A stretch of 64,000 bases of DNA from Amycolatopsis jejuensis (lineage in GTDB: Bacteria > Actinomycetota > Actinomycetes > Mycobacteriales > Pseudonocardiaceae): NCBI RefSeq assembly GCF_000717335.1, contig NZ_JNYZ01000004.1, forward strand, positions 248,001 through 312,000. Direction: 5' to 3'. Position numbers and translations under genes: made by a program. Position 1 is the first letter of the stretch, and the number at the start of each line of letters is the position of its first letter. This document shows positions 1 to 8,419 of the stretch, one piece after another. The notes under the pieces are model-generated. The model searched no databases, was not told the origin of the DNA, and worked only from the letters and a program-made list of their open reading frames with translations.

Positions 1-612
1 GCCGAACTGCACGCCGTGCCACTCCAGACGTTCCCCACCTACCAGCCGGGCCGCAGCACCGACGTCCTCCAGCGCCACCTCCGCCGCTGGCACGACCGCT
101 GGGCCGCCCGGCCGCACCGCGTCCTGCCCGAGGTCGACCGGATCGCCGCCGAGCTCCGCCGCAGGCTGCCGGAGGGTAGCGAGGTCACCTTCGTGCACGG
201 CGACTACCGGATCGGGAACGTGATCGTCGACCGCGAGGCGGCGCGGCCGGTGCGCGCCGTGCTCGACTGGGAACTGGCCACGTTCGGCCATCCGCTCACC
301 GATCTCGCGCACCTGCTCGCCTACTGGGAGGGCACCGGTGACCTCCATTCGCACCGGGCGCAGCGCATCGCGCGGGAGGCCGGGCTGCCCGACGGCCGTC
401 ACCTGGCCGCGGCTTATGCGGCATACTCCGGCCGCGGCGTCGACGACCTGCCGGTGTTCCTCGCGTTCGAGCACTGGCGGGCCGCGATCATCAAAGAGGC
501 CATCTACCAGCGCAGACTGCGGGCCGACGCACCGCGGGCCGAGGTCGCCGACGCCCGCGGCGGCGTGGACCGGCACCTCGCCGAGGCGGCCGCCCGGCTG
601 GAGGCGTGTTGA
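1..612 (+). CDS. Phosphotransferase (APH/choline-kinase fold) family protein, 5' end outside window
   Basis: The reading frame is open from base 1, so the gene starts upstream of the window; the first in-frame GTG at 16 need not be the true start. The visible part holds the catalytic HGDYRIGN motif (196-219; Asp as base, Asn as metal ligand) and the DWE metal-binding motif near 265. These mark an aminoglycoside-phosphotransferase-like kinase fold. Members of this family often sit beside acyl-CoA dehydrogenase genes in actinomycetes, as here, and are thought to act in acyl or steroid catabolism rather than drug resistance. The substrate is unknown. The stop lies 33 bases before the TetR start on the same strand. 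Confidence 0.85.
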   Translation, partial: AELHAVPLQTFPTYQPGRSTDVLQRHLRRWHDRWAARPHRVLPEVDRIAAELRRRLPEGSEVTFVHGDYRIGNVIVDREAARPVRAVLDWELATFGHPLTDLAHLLAYWEGTGDLHSHRAQRIAREAGLPDGRHLAAAYAAYSGRGVDDLPVFLAFEHWRAAIIKEAIYQRRLRADAPRAEVADARGGVDRHLAEAAARLEAC

Positions 613-645
613 CCCCATGTACATCCGGCTCAGTAGTATGTTCTC
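609..645 (+). promoter_or_regulatory. Leaderless-type promoter of the TetR gene with shared 11-bp element
   Basis: A TTGACC box (609-614) and a TAGTAT box (634-639) are separated by 19 bases. The ATG at 646 begins seven bases after the -10 box, where transcription itself would start, so the mRNA is probably leaderless; no ribosome binding site is visible. The 11-mer CAGTAGTATGT (631-641) covers the -10 box and recurs exactly in the promoter of the acyl-CoA dehydrogenase operon (3408-3398, minus). It may be the TetR operator. Confidence 0.5.
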
Positions 646-1290
646 ATGAGGCAGCAGATCGGATCGGGCCGTGCGCTCGACGCCAAGCGCCAGATGAGCG
701 CCCACGAGATCCTCGACGCGGCGGCGCTGGCGTTCTCCGAGCGCGGGTACGCGGCCACCTCGATCGACGACGTCGCCGACGTGCTCGGCTGCACCAAGGG
801 CCGGATCTACCACTACTTCCGCACCAAGGGCGAGCTGTTCATCGGCATCCACCACCAGGGGCTCGAATGGGCGCTGGAGGCGGTCGGGCCCACCGCCGCG
901 CGCGACGATCTCACGCCGCAGGAGAAGCTGCGGGAAATGGTCCGCCGGCATGCGCTGCACATGATGGAGCACTACACCTACATGGGCCCCGGGCAGGGGC
1001 AGATCGAGATGAACCTCGCCGGAGAAGGCCGTAACCAGGACGCGGCGAAGGCGAAGATCCTCAAAATGCGCCGCCAGTTCGAGGACTATTTCGTGAAAGT
1101 GATCAAAGACGGCGTCGAGGCGGGCGTTTTCCGTGACACCGACGTCAAGCTGGTCACCAAGGCCGTGCTCGGTTCGGTGAACTGGATGCACGTCTGGTAC
1201 CACCCGGGCGGGTCCCGCGACACCGCCGCCCACCGCGACGACATCGCCGCGGTGTTCGCCGACTACGCGGTGGGCGGGATTCTCGCCTGA
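646..1290 (+). CDS. TetR/AcrR family transcriptional regulator
   Basis: A 214-residue protein of normal TetR length. The N-terminal helix-turn-helix occupies roughly residues 20-65, with the typical AFSERGYAATSIDDVA core and the recognition-helix ending GRIYHYFRTKGELF. The C-terminal part is helical and ligand-binding. The start at 646 is chosen because it fits a leaderless promoter directly upstream. The gene converges on the acyl-CoA dehydrogenase operon with a 4-bp gap. The shared 11-bp promoter element suggests it represses itself and the dehydrogenase genes, with an acyl-CoA as likely inducer; this is inference. Confidence 0.9.
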   Translation: MRQQIGSGRALDAKRQMSAHEILDAAALAFSERGYAATSIDDVADVLGCTKGRIYHYFRTKGELFIGIHHQGLEWALEAVGPTAARDDLTPQEKLREMVRRHALHMMEHYTYMGPGQGQIEMNLAGEGRNQDAAKAKILKMRRQFEDYFVKVIKDGVEAGVFRDTDVKLVTKAVLGSVNWMHVWYHPGGSRDTAAHRDDIAAVFADYAVGGILA

Positions 1291-1294
1291 GCGC

Positions 1295-2419
1295 TCAGCG
1301 CGGCAGCCCGAGCTTGCGCTGGGCCAGGATATTGCGCTGGATCTGCGCCGAACCACCGTAAATGCTTCCCGCGCGGCCATACAGGTAACGGCCGAACCAT
1401 TCCGCGCGACCAGGTGCAGTGGTGTCGGTGAGCAGCGAAAGACTCACCCGCATCAACCCTTGTTCCACCGCGGTCATCAGCAGTTTGTCCACCGAGCTTT
1501 CCGGTCCGGGCGGGATTCCCGCCGCGCGGTCGCTCAATGTGCGCAAGCAATGCATGCGCAACACCTCGACCGACGCCGCCGCCTCCCCCAAGGCCAGCAA
1601 GGTCGCGCGATCCGGCGGGACCGCCCCATTCCGTACCACGCTGCCCAATTCCGAGAGATACCGTTCGAATTTCGGCAGGTACCCGGTTTCGACGGCACCA
1701 CGCTCGTAGTTCACCACTTCCATCGCGACTTGCCAGCCGTCACCAGGCGCACCGAGAATGTTCGCCGCCGGAATGCGGACCGCGTCGAGATGGATCTCGG
1801 CGAACTCCTCCTCACCATTGGCAAGGACGATCGGCCGCACCGTGACCCCGGGCGTGTCCAGCGGCACAATGAAGGCCGAGATCCCGCGGTGACGGGAATC
1901 GTCCGGACCGGTTCTCGCGAGCAGCAAGCAGAAATCGGCGAAGACGCCGTAACTGGTCCAGATCTTGTGTCCACTGAGGACCCATTCCGCGCCGTCACGG
2001 GTCGCGCGGGTGCGCAGGGCGGCGAGGTCGGACCCGGCTTGCGGTTCCGAAAAGCCCTGGCACCAGATCTCGGTGGCCGACAGCAACGGTTGCAAGTAAC
2101 GCGTCCGCTGTTCTTCGGTGCCGAAGGTGAGCAGCGGACGACCGAGGTGTCCCAGCGGGATCAGGCTCGGCGCGTTGGCCCGCCCCAATTCCTCGCTGAG
2201 GATCGCCTCCTCCGTCGGGCCGAGACCCTGTCCGCCAAATTCCCTCGGATACGAAAGGGCGACCCAGCCGCCGCGGTAGAGCCGTTGCTGAAAGGCGACC
2301 AGGTACGGCCAGCGTTCGGCAAGCGTCGCCGGTTCCGGTTCCGCGGGAACGTTTTCGTCGAGCCAAGCACACAGCCGAGCGCGGAAACGAGCTTCTTCGG
2401 ATGAGTCACGCAAATCCAT
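1295..2419 (-). CDS. Acyl-CoA dehydrogenase, larger subunit of a two-gene pair
   Basis: A 374-residue FAD-dependent acyl-CoA dehydrogenase with an all-alpha N-terminal part, a central beta domain (CQGFSEPQAGSDLA FAD/substrate stretch) and a C-terminal helical part ending QIQRNILAQRKLGLPR. The usual IYEGT motif carrying the catalytic Glu of medium-chain enzymes reads IYGGS here, so the base must come from elsewhere or from the partner. The ATG at 2419 overlaps the upstream dehydrogenase by 14 bases, so the two are co-transcribed and probably coupled. Such unequal pairs form alpha2beta2 enzymes in actinobacterial steroid side-chain degradation (FadE28/FadE29 type). The substrate is not determinable here. 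Confidence 0.88.
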   Translation of the reverse strand: MDLRDSSEEARFRARLCAWLDENVPAEPEPATLAERWPYLVAFQQRLYRGGWVALSYPREFGGQGLGPTEEAILSEELGRANAPSLIPLGHLGRPLLTFGTEEQRTRYLQPLLSATEIWCQGFSEPQAGSDLAALRTRATRDGAEWVLSGHKIWTSYGVFADFCLLLARTGPDDSRHRGISAFIVPLDTPGVTVRPIVLANGEEEFAEIHLDAVRIPAANILGAPGDGWQVAMEVVNYERGAVETGYLPKFERYLSELGSVVRNGAVPPDRATLLALGEAAASVEVLRMHCLRTLSDRAAGIPPGPESSVDKLLMTAVEQGLMRVSLSLLTDTTAPGRAEWFGRYLYGRAGSIYGGSAQIQRNILAQRKLGLPR

Positions 2420-3392
2420 CGATGGTGTCCTTCTGGAGAACTCGGTCGGCGAGCAACAGCAACGGCGCTTCCGCGCTGCCGAATGCCGCGTTGTGCAGAT
2501 GCGCGGTACGCAACCGCAGATGTGCGTTGTGTTCCTGGGTGACGCCGATTCCACCGAGGACTTGAATTCCGGCCTCGCACGTTCGGAGTGCCGCCGCTCC
2601 CGCATGGGATTTCGCGGCGGACGCAAGCCGTTCCGCTTCGTCGATCGGTGCATGTTCTACCGCCCATGATGCGCCATAGGTGACGGAGCGGGAAGTCTCG
2701 ACGTCCACCAGCATGTCGGCGCACAGGTGTTGTATTGCTTGGAAAGATCCGATCGGGCGGCCGTATTGTTCTCGCTGCTGTGCGTATTCGGTCGCTTGTT
2801 GCAAGGCACCATCGGCCAGTCCGGTCAGCCATGCAGCTGTTCCGGTCCAAGCGATTGCGCGGGCTCGTCGCGCACCCTCACTCTTCGCGACACTCGCCGG
2901 TACACCCTGAACTTGACACAGGGGATGCAGTGGATCGATGTCGTCAACCGGTTGGGGTGCAATGAGTTCATGCACCATCGCTGTCCCATCGGGACCCAGC
3001 ACTACTCCCCGCGCGCCGGGCGTCCAGTCGAACGCGACCACGGCCTCGCCGTCGGGTTCCTCGAGATGTCGGCCGAGGAGAACCGAAAACGGCTCCCCTC
3101 GGCCAAGTTCCTCCAGCGCCTCGGCGTCTCCCCGGGCGTACCGCAGCATTGCCGCCGCCGCAATTGCCGTGCCGACATACGGAACGGGCGCAAGGTACCG
3201 CCCGAGCACTTCGGCGACCACACACGCGTCGGTGACCGAACCCCCCGATTCCGGCCCGAGCAACCCGACAAACCCCAGGTCAGCGAGCTGCCGCCAGACG
3301 CCGTCCACCGGAGAACCGGTGAAATGGCGCGCACCGAAGGCGTCCGCTGTCCGCTGGAGGAGCTGCTGATCCTCGGTGAGCGCAAAGTGCAT
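2406..3392 (-). CDS. Acyl-CoA dehydrogenase, smaller subunit of a two-gene pair
   Basis: A 328-residue acyl-CoA dehydrogenase, shorter than the usual 380, as seen for one partner of heteromeric enzymes. It has an N-terminal helical part starting MHFALTEDQQLLQRT and a C-terminal helical part with QREQYGRPIGSFQAIQH and QVLGGIGVTQEH. The start at 3392 is favoured over ATG 3401 because it lies 8 bases after a TAGTAT -10 box (leaderless). The open frame continues upstream to 3680, but that extension is the tail of a dead alcohol dehydrogenase gene, not part of this protein. It is first in the operon with the gene at 1295-2419. Confidence 0.87.
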   Translation of the reverse strand: MHFALTEDQQLLQRTADAFGARHFTGSPVDGVWRQLADLGFVGLLGPESGGSVTDACVVAEVLGRYLAPVPYVGTAIAAAAMLRYARGDAEALEELGRGEPFSVLLGRHLEEPDGEAVVAFDWTPGARGVVLGPDGTAMVHELIAPQPVDDIDPLHPLCQVQGVPASVAKSEGARRARAIAWTGTAAWLTGLADGALQQATEYAQQREQYGRPIGSFQAIQHLCADMLVDVETSRSVTYGASWAVEHAPIDEAERLASAAKSHAGAAALRTCEAGIQVLGGIGVTQEHNAHLRLRTAHLHNAAFGSAEAPLLLLADRVLQKDTIDGFA

Positions 3393-3397
3393 AGAAG

Positions 3398-3428
3398 ACA
3401 TACTACTGCGTAGGTTCTTCGGGCACAA
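3398..3428 (-). promoter_or_regulatory. Leaderless-type promoter of the acyl-CoA dehydrogenase operon
   Basis: On the minus strand TTGTGC (3428-3423) and TAGTAT (3405-3400) are spaced 17 bases apart and the ATG at 3392 follows directly. The 11-mer CAGTAGTATGT (3408-3398) is identical to the one over the -10 box of the TetR gene at 631-641. Confidence 0.5.
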
Positions 3429-3514
3429 CGGGCTGCACAGCCATACAGCGGCCTGCTCTCCGTCGCACCGGGAACGACCAGCACCTTCACCACCGGAGAA
3501 CGACCCTCCACGAG

Positions 3515-4322
3515 TGGGACCTTGCTCAACCATTTCGTCCGACGCGAGCACCCGCGGCGCCAGCACCTCCCACCGCCCGGCTCGCGCAGCCAGCAGGCGA
3601 AGCGCCTCCGGCAGATCAACGGACGGCACCAGGGAGTTCGTTCCGATCAGCTGCAACTCCCGGAGCGTCACCGTGTTCAACGGCGCCGCCAGCGGCTTCT
3701 TCTACATCCCCACCAGCACAATCCGGCCGCCCGGGGCCGACCGCAGTTTCCAGGACCGAGACAACGCCGGTCACCTCGTACACCAGCGCCGCACCTGCGG
3801 GCAGCGACGAAACCGCACCCAATTCCCGCGCAACCGCCAACCGACCGGGATCGTGGTCGACGGCGGTGACCGGGATTCCCCACTGCGTCAGGACATGCAC
3901 CAGGCAGGCACCGACCCCACCAGGTCGCGCCCTCGGCGAGGGGCGACCACGGCCGGCGGCGTGGACGGCAATAGCCATCGGCTGGGCCAAGGCGGCTTCT
4001 TACGGGGTCAGCACGGCGGAATCGACCTCGGCGCAAACCCGGATGGGGGCGACGACCGCACCGGCCAGTGCACCGTCCCGATGCAACCCCACGACCCAGT
4101 ATTCCCGGCAATGCCCCGATTCGTCGGCGGCACACGCCGCGCACTGTCCACACGGGACTGCACCACCCAGGACACCAGCCGATCCAGCTACCGTTCCGGC
4201 ACCCCGGGTCTGACCTCGACCACCACGCTGGAGAACTCGTGCCCCAGCACCGTGGGTCCGCGGTAGCCGGTGACCGGATGCGGGCGGTGCAACGGAACCT
4301 GATGCGGACCCGATGCCTATTC
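3515..4322 (-). pseudogene. Decayed zinc-dependent alcohol (2,3-butanediol-type) dehydrogenase
   Basis: Matches to one MDR dehydrogenase are spread over all three minus frames. The N-terminal part (4200-4322) shows HPVTGYRGPTVLGHEFS. The nucleotide-binding part (3780-3990) shows WGIPVTAVDHDPGRLAVARELGA. The C-terminal part (3520-3680) shows TVTLRELQLIGTNS. Several frameshifts, loss of roughly the first 45 residues and loss of the C-terminus make it non-functional. The last intact frame runs into the dehydrogenase gene at 3392 and could mislead automatic start calling. Confidence 0.7.
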
Positions 4323-4331
4323 CTTCTCCTT

Positions 4332-4400
4332 TACCAGTTGGTGGCGATGTATTTCATCTCGGCGTATTCGAGAAGCCCTAGCGGCCGCCTTCCCGCCCGA
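4332..4400 (-). pseudogene. C-terminal remnant of an aldehyde dehydrogenase
   Basis: Minus-strand bases before the TAA at 4334-4332 read GLLEYAEMKYIATNW, the typical C-terminal end of NAD-dependent aldehyde dehydrogenases. A GRE-like piece lies just upstream in another frame. The rest of the gene is gone. It directly precedes the dead alcohol dehydrogenase, so an alcohol/aldehyde oxidation module was probably lost here. Confidence 0.5.
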
Positions 4401-4447
4401 GGCCGCTCTCCGACCAACGCCAGCGCGACCAACCCGAGGTAAACCGC

Positions 4448-4800
4448 TTAGAGCACCGTGATCGTCGACGGCTGTGCGCCGCTGACTTGGATTGCCACTG
4501 CAGCAACGGCAATCCCGGCGTCGAGTCCGCCGAGGACGCGTGCCACCAGCACGACGAGCACGTTCGGCGCGGACAGTAGCAGTCCGGTGATCAGCGCCGG
4601 TCGCCGTCCCACGTGGTCCGACCAGGACGAGAACGCGGTCAGCGCGATCATGGTACCGGCCGCGTACAACCCGAAGGCGAGCGCGACCACGAAAGCCCGA
4701 AACCGAGTTCGTGCGCCCAGATTCCCCACAGCGGGATCGGAATCGTCCCGCCGAGCATGACCACGGCGTAGGCCGCCGCCACCATCCCGGAAGCCGATCG
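4448..4800 (-). pseudogene. Truncated, frameshifted MFS transporter
   Basis: The upstream part (4690-4800) reads YAVVMLGGTIPIPLWGIWA and then shifts frame. The downstream part (4448-4690) reads GLYAAGTMIALTAFSSWSDH followed by VGRRPALITGLLLSA, the conserved loop between the second and third helices of MFS drug transporters. Only about the first quarter of a 400-residue transporter remains. Confidence 0.6.
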
Positions 4801-4808
4801 CATTCCGG

Positions 4809-5699
4809 TCACCGCTGCTTGGTCAGGAAAGGCAGGACCAGGGCGAGGAATTCCTCCGGCCGTTCCTCCGCCGGATAGTGCCCGCTACCGTCGAGGACAT
4901 GGGATTCGACGTCGTCGGCGACGGATTCCATTGTCTGGCCGACCAGTTCCCCGGTCGATTCCGCCCCGCCGATCGCGAGCACCGGCAAGGTCAGCCGCTG
5001 CTGCCGCCGTGACAGATTCTGCTCGATGGTGGTTTCGAGCGCGCGATACGGTTCGAAACTCGCCCGCAGCGAATCCGCGTCCGCCGCGATCGAAGACACG
5101 TACTCCTCGACCGCGTGCGGCTCAAGTTCGTTGGCAGCAGCGGTTTTCGACGCGAACTGGTGTCCGAAGTAGAGCGCTTCGCGACCGCGGACGAGTTCCT
5201 CGTTGATGCCGTCGAGCCGGTTGAATCCAAAGTGGAACAACCGGTTGTTGGCGGCGGCGGAACCGAAGAACGGTGCCTCGGGCGAGATTCCCGGCACGGC
5301 TGCCTCTGCAACGGCGAGCCGAGTGACGCGCTCCGGATGGTCCGCGGCGAGCGCGTAACCGATCCACATCCCGACGTCGTGCCCGAGGACCGCGAACTCC
5401 TCGTGCCCCAGCGCCGTCATCAGGTCGACCAGGTCCTCGGCCAGCGATCCGGTGTCGTACCCGTCGCGCGTTTTGTCGGATTTGCCGATTCCGCGCGGCT
5501 CGGCAGCCACCACTGTGAAGTGCCCGGCGAGCGGGGGCAGCACGTGCCGCCACGCGTACCAGGTCTGCGGCCAGCCGTTGATCAGCAGCAAGGGCGGACC
5601 GCTGCCACCGGTGACAACGTGGTGGCGCAGCCGGTCGGTGGTCACGAACTCACTGCGGAAGCCAGGCGGGAGGCTGTTCATGACCTCGAAGGTAGCCAT
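4809..5699 (-). CDS. Alpha/beta hydrolase, epoxide hydrolase-like
   Basis: A 296-residue alpha/beta hydrolase. The nucleophile elbow GHDVGMW (Asp nucleophile) and the late GSGHYPAEERP His fit soluble epoxide hydrolases or haloalkane dehalogenases. The oxyanion motif, normally HGWP, reads NGWPQTWYAWR. The cap domain lies between about residues 140 and 225. Start ATG 5699 is assigned; an internal ATG at 5681 is possible. It diverges from a TetR gene across 60 bases containing a palindrome, so it is probably that regulator's target. The physiological substrate is unknown. Confidence 0.85.
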   Translation of the reverse strand: MATFEVMNSLPPGFRSEFVTTDRLRHHVVTGGSGPPLLLINGWPQTWYAWRHVLPPLAGHFTVVAAEPRGIGKSDKTRDGYDTGSLAEDLVDLMTALGHEEFAVLGHDVGMWIGYALAADHPERVTRLAVAEAAVPGISPEAPFFGSAAANNRLFHFGFNRLDGINEELVRGREALYFGHQFASKTAAANELEPHAVEEYVSSIAADADSLRASFEPYRALETTIEQNLSRRQQRLTLPVLAIGGAESTGELVGQTMESVADDVESHVLDGSGHYPAEERPEEFLALVLPFLTKQR

Positions 5700-5712
5700 C
5701 TTGGAACGATTA

Positions 5713-5731
5713 GTACAAGATTATGTGGTAC
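5713..5731. promoter_or_regulatory. Imperfect 19-bp palindrome between divergent hydrolase and TetR genes
   Basis: GTACAAGATTATGTGGTAC matches its own reverse complement at 14 of 19 positions with perfect GTAC ends. It lies 14 bases upstream of the hydrolase start and 29 upstream of the TetR start, an ideal place for TetR autorepression and control of the hydrolase. Confidence 0.5.
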
Positions 5732-5759
5732 CCATCATTCCCAGAGGAGAGGAGCGGGT

Positions 5760-6338
5760 ATGGCCGGGAAGAAGCAGTTCGCCGTACCGGCAGCGCTGAC
5801 CAGCGCAACCACGGCGTTCTGGCGCGCGGGCTACGCGGACACGTCGGTGGACAGCCTGTGCACCGCGACCGGCCTCGGCCGCGGCTCGCTGTACGGCACC
5901 TTCGGCGGCAAGGACGCGCTCTTCCGCAGCGCACTCGAGGACTACGGCAAGCGGTACGGCGACCAGTACGACGCCGCGCTGGCCGCACACCCGGACGATC
6001 CGGCCGGTGCGGTCGAGGCGTTTCTGGAGGTGGCACTCAACCGGATCCTCGACCCGGACCTCCCGGAGGGCTGCCTGATCGCCCAGTCGGCCGCCGAGAT
6101 CGCCGCACTGACGCCGGACAGCGCCGATCTGGTCCGCACCCTGGTCGACCGGCAGCGCACCCGGGTCCGCGCGGCACTGGGCAAGCCGGCCGATCCGGCG
6201 CTGGACGACCTGACGTCGTTCGTGGTCGCGGTGAACCAGTCCCTGGCAGTGATGAGCAGGGCGGGCGCGGGGGAAGCGGAACTGCGGGCAATCGCGGGGC
6301 TGGCGGTGCGGACGGTCCACGCGGGTACCGAAAGCTGA
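5760..6338 (+). CDS. TetR/AcrR family transcriptional regulator
   Basis: A 192-residue TetR regulator. The helix-turn-helix spans about residues 10-55, with FWRAGYADTSVDSLCTATGL and GRGSLYGTFGGKDALF. The rest is the helical ligand domain, with a Cys in PEGCLIAQSA typical of the YcdC/AcrR subgroup. The ATG at 5760 is preceded by a good ribosome binding site (AGAGGAGAGG, about 5741-5750). It likely controls the divergent epoxide-hydrolase-like gene. Confidence 0.9.
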   Translation: MAGKKQFAVPAALTSATTAFWRAGYADTSVDSLCTATGLGRGSLYGTFGGKDALFRSALEDYGKRYGDQYDAALAAHPDDPAGAVEAFLEVALNRILDPDLPEGCLIAQSAAEIAALTPDSADLVRTLVDRQRTRVRAALGKPADPALDDLTSFVVAVNQSLAVMSRAGAGEAELRAIAGLAVRTVHAGTES

Positions 6339-6340
6339 CA

Positions 6341-6363
6341 TTCACCATTTCAGAAGGTGAAAT
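6341..6363. promoter_or_regulatory. Nested inverted repeats upstream of iclR, candidate IclR operator
   Basis: ATTTCAGAAGGTGAAAT (6347-6363) has perfect 6-bp arms around 5 bases. An overlapping repeat TTCACC...GGTGAA spans 6341-6361. The site lies just after the TetR stop and 116 bases before the IclR start. A nearly identical element occurs at 18264-18280 in front of the E1 operon. Confidence 0.55.
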
Positions 6364-6478
6364 CTGCGCCTGCCCCCATTTCCACGATTCAGGAGGTTTC
6401 GGCAGTACACCTTTCCGGTGTCCGGGATTAGACTCTGCGGCACCCCCGAGCAACGGTGCCGAAGAGGTGGAAGACCGC

Positions 6479-7288
6479 ATGCCCAGCACTCCTCGTGACA
6501 GCACGGGTACCACTGGTGGCGGTGCGGTTCCCGTGGATCCGCCGCCGGATTTCGTGCAGAGCGTTTCGCGTGCAATGCGCATCATCGACATTGTCGCCGA
6601 GCAGCCGAGACTGCAAGTCAAAGCGATCGCGCGCCGGGCCGGATTGAACATTTCGACCACGTACCACCTTCTGCGCACCCTCGCGTACGAGGGTTATGTG
6701 CACCGTTTGTCGGATGGCAGCTACGTCGCGGGAGAAGCCATTGCGCGGCGTTTCTACGGCATGATGAACTCGCTCGTCCGCCCGCCGAGTGCACAGTCCA
6801 TTCTGCGGGTGCTCGCCGAGACGACCGGCCTTTCCGCGCACCTGGCGCTGATGATCGACGGCCGGATCGTGATCACCGACATCGTCGAGGCACCCGGGTC
6901 CCCGCACGTCGAAGACCTGCAAGCCGGTCTCGACCTCGCGCTGCACGCGACCGCGATCGGCAAAGCGCTGGTCGCCGCGCTGCCGAGGGCGGATCAGCCG
7001 GGACCGTTCGAATCCGAGCAGCTCCGCCCGTTCACCAGCCGCACGCACACCACGCGCAGCGAACTGCAGCACGAGCTCGCGCTGCTGGGCCCGGGCGCGA
7101 TCGTGGTGGACCACGGAGAGTTCCGGGAAAACGTGACGTGCGCGGCGACGACGATCTCCCGCCCCGACACCGCCGACCTGTGGGCGATCGGCGTGTCCAG
7201 CAGACAGGACGCCATCGCCGACTCGGTGACGGCCGAGCTCCGGTTCGCTGCGCAGGCACTGGCCGGGGTGCCGGAGTCCCGGCCTTAG
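6479..7288 (+). CDS. IclR family transcriptional regulator
   Basis: A 269-residue IclR-type regulator. The N-terminal winged helix (about residues 28-90) carries QSVSRAMRIIDIVAEQPRL and AGLNISTTYHLLRTLAYEGYV. The C-terminal effector domain follows, with HATAIGKALVAAL and the GAIVVDHGEF stretch. Start ATG 6479 has a GAGGTGG ribosome binding site about 8 bases upstream. It converges on the large catabolic operon (18197 to 7505). IclR regulators usually sense aromatic or aliphatic acid catabolites; the shared operator-like repeat supports control of that operon. Confidence 0.9.
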   Translation: MPSTPRDSTGTTGGGAVPVDPPPDFVQSVSRAMRIIDIVAEQPRLQVKAIARRAGLNISTTYHLLRTLAYEGYVHRLSDGSYVAGEAIARRFYGMMNSLVRPPSAQSILRVLAETTGLSAHLALMIDGRIVITDIVEAPGSPHVEDLQAGLDLALHATAIGKALVAALPRADQPGPFESEQLRPFTSRTHTTRSELQHELALLGPGAIVVDHGEFRENVTCAATTISRPDTADLWAIGVSSRQDAIADSVTAELRFAAQALAGVPESRP

Positions 7289-7504
7289 CAAAGTGGGCCG
7301 GGGCGGCGTACCGGCGGTCGGTTCGGCTGGACGCATCGCGGTTCGGCGGAGAGCAGGCGGGCCGGGGCAGCACCATGCATGGCCGACGAAGTACGCGGCT
7401 CGTCCCCGGCCGTCGGCAAGCCGGGGCACGAGCTGGGCGCCCACGAGCCGGGGCGCGGGCTGGTCCGGCGACAACGTCGAGACGCACCCGCCGGTCCCAG
7501 CGGC

Positions 7505-8419
7505 TCAGCCGAAGGTGAACACGACCTTCCCTCCGGAGTCGCTCAGGTAGTCCAGCCCCCGCGTGACCTCCGTCCAGCTCAGGATGTGTCCCGCGCGCGC
7601 CGACAGCTCACCGGCGGCTACCCGGTCCAGCAGATACCCCAGGTCACGGCCACCGGCGGCCCGGGTGAGCTCGTCGAACACGCTGATCCACGTGATCCGG
7701 AACGCGGCCCGCTGTTCGCCGAAACCGGCGGGCAGGGCCAGGGGAAGCCGGGTCGGATTACCTACGCAGATGCCGATCCCGCCGGGTCCCAGGCGGGCCA
7801 TGGCGACGGTGAAGGAGTCGCCGCCTGCGGTGTCGACGACCACGTCAACCGGTTCCGCGGGCAGGTCGGCCGGAGTTGCGACGGCGGCCGCGCCCAGGTC
7901 ACGCAAGGCGGAAGCCTTCGCCAGGTCTCGGGTGACCGCGATGACCGACGCTCCCCCGAGTGCGGCCAGCTGCACCGCCCAGCCACCGACCCCGCCCGAA
8001 GCGCCGGTCACCAGCACCCGCCGGCCGAGCAGCTGGCCTGCCTGTCGGAGGGCGTACAGCGCAGTCAGTCCGGCCACGGGGACAGCGGCCGCGTCGGCGA
8101 AGGACAGACCGGAAGGGAGCTCAGCGACCGAACCCACGGGAGCCGCGACGCGCTCGGCCCACGCACCGGCCGGTACGAGACCGGCGACCCGGCTCCCGAC
8201 CGGCGGGCCACCGGCCGGAGACGCACGCACGACCACCCCGGCGAAGTCGTACCCGCGGACGATCTCGCCCGCCGCCGCGGCAGCGTGCTGCAGGTCCCCG
8301 CGGTTGAGGCTCGCCGCCCGGACCTCGACCAGCAGGTCGCGGTCCCCAGTCATCGGGTCGGGCACTTCCGCCGGACGGAACCCGACCTGGCCCGCACCCA
8401 GGGTGACCAGCGCCTTCAC
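7505..8419 (-). CDS. MDR-family oxidoreductase (quinone oxidoreductase/enoyl reductase-like)
   Basis: A 304-residue medium-chain dehydrogenase/reductase without the structural zinc loop. It has an N-terminal GroES-like domain (SLNRGDLQ, GYDFAGVV) and a Rossmann domain with VTGASGGVGGWAVQLA for NADPH. The start is GTG 8419, overlapping the ligase stop by four bases (GTGA). It is the last gene of the operon and probably reduces an enone or enoyl intermediate. After it come 216 bases without a recognised gene before the convergent iclR. Confidence 0.85.
   Translation of the reverse strand: MKALVTLGAGQVGFRPAEVPDPMTGDRDLLVEVRAASLNRGDLQHAAAAAGEIVRGYDFAGVVVRASPAGGPPVGSRVAGLVPAGAWAERVAAPVGSVAELPSGLSFADAAAVPVAGLTALYALRQAGQLLGRRVLVTGASGGVGGWAVQLAALGGASVIAVTRDLAKASALRDLGAAAVATPADLPAEPVDVVVDTAGGDSFTVAMARLGPGGIGICVGNPTRLPLALPAGFGEQRAAFRITWISVFDELTRAAGGRDLGYLLDRVAAGELSARAGHILSWTEVTRGLDYLSDSGGKVVFTFG

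Noticed and set aside
3402..3680. N-terminal extension of the smaller acyl-CoA dehydrogenase
   Set aside because: The extension encodes the tail of a dead alcohol dehydrogenase and a promoter lies between; the true start is at 3392.
7289..7504. Possible small gene between iclR and the convergent operon
   Set aside because: All frames give Arg/Pro-rich shadows and no start with a ribosome binding site; treated as intergenic.
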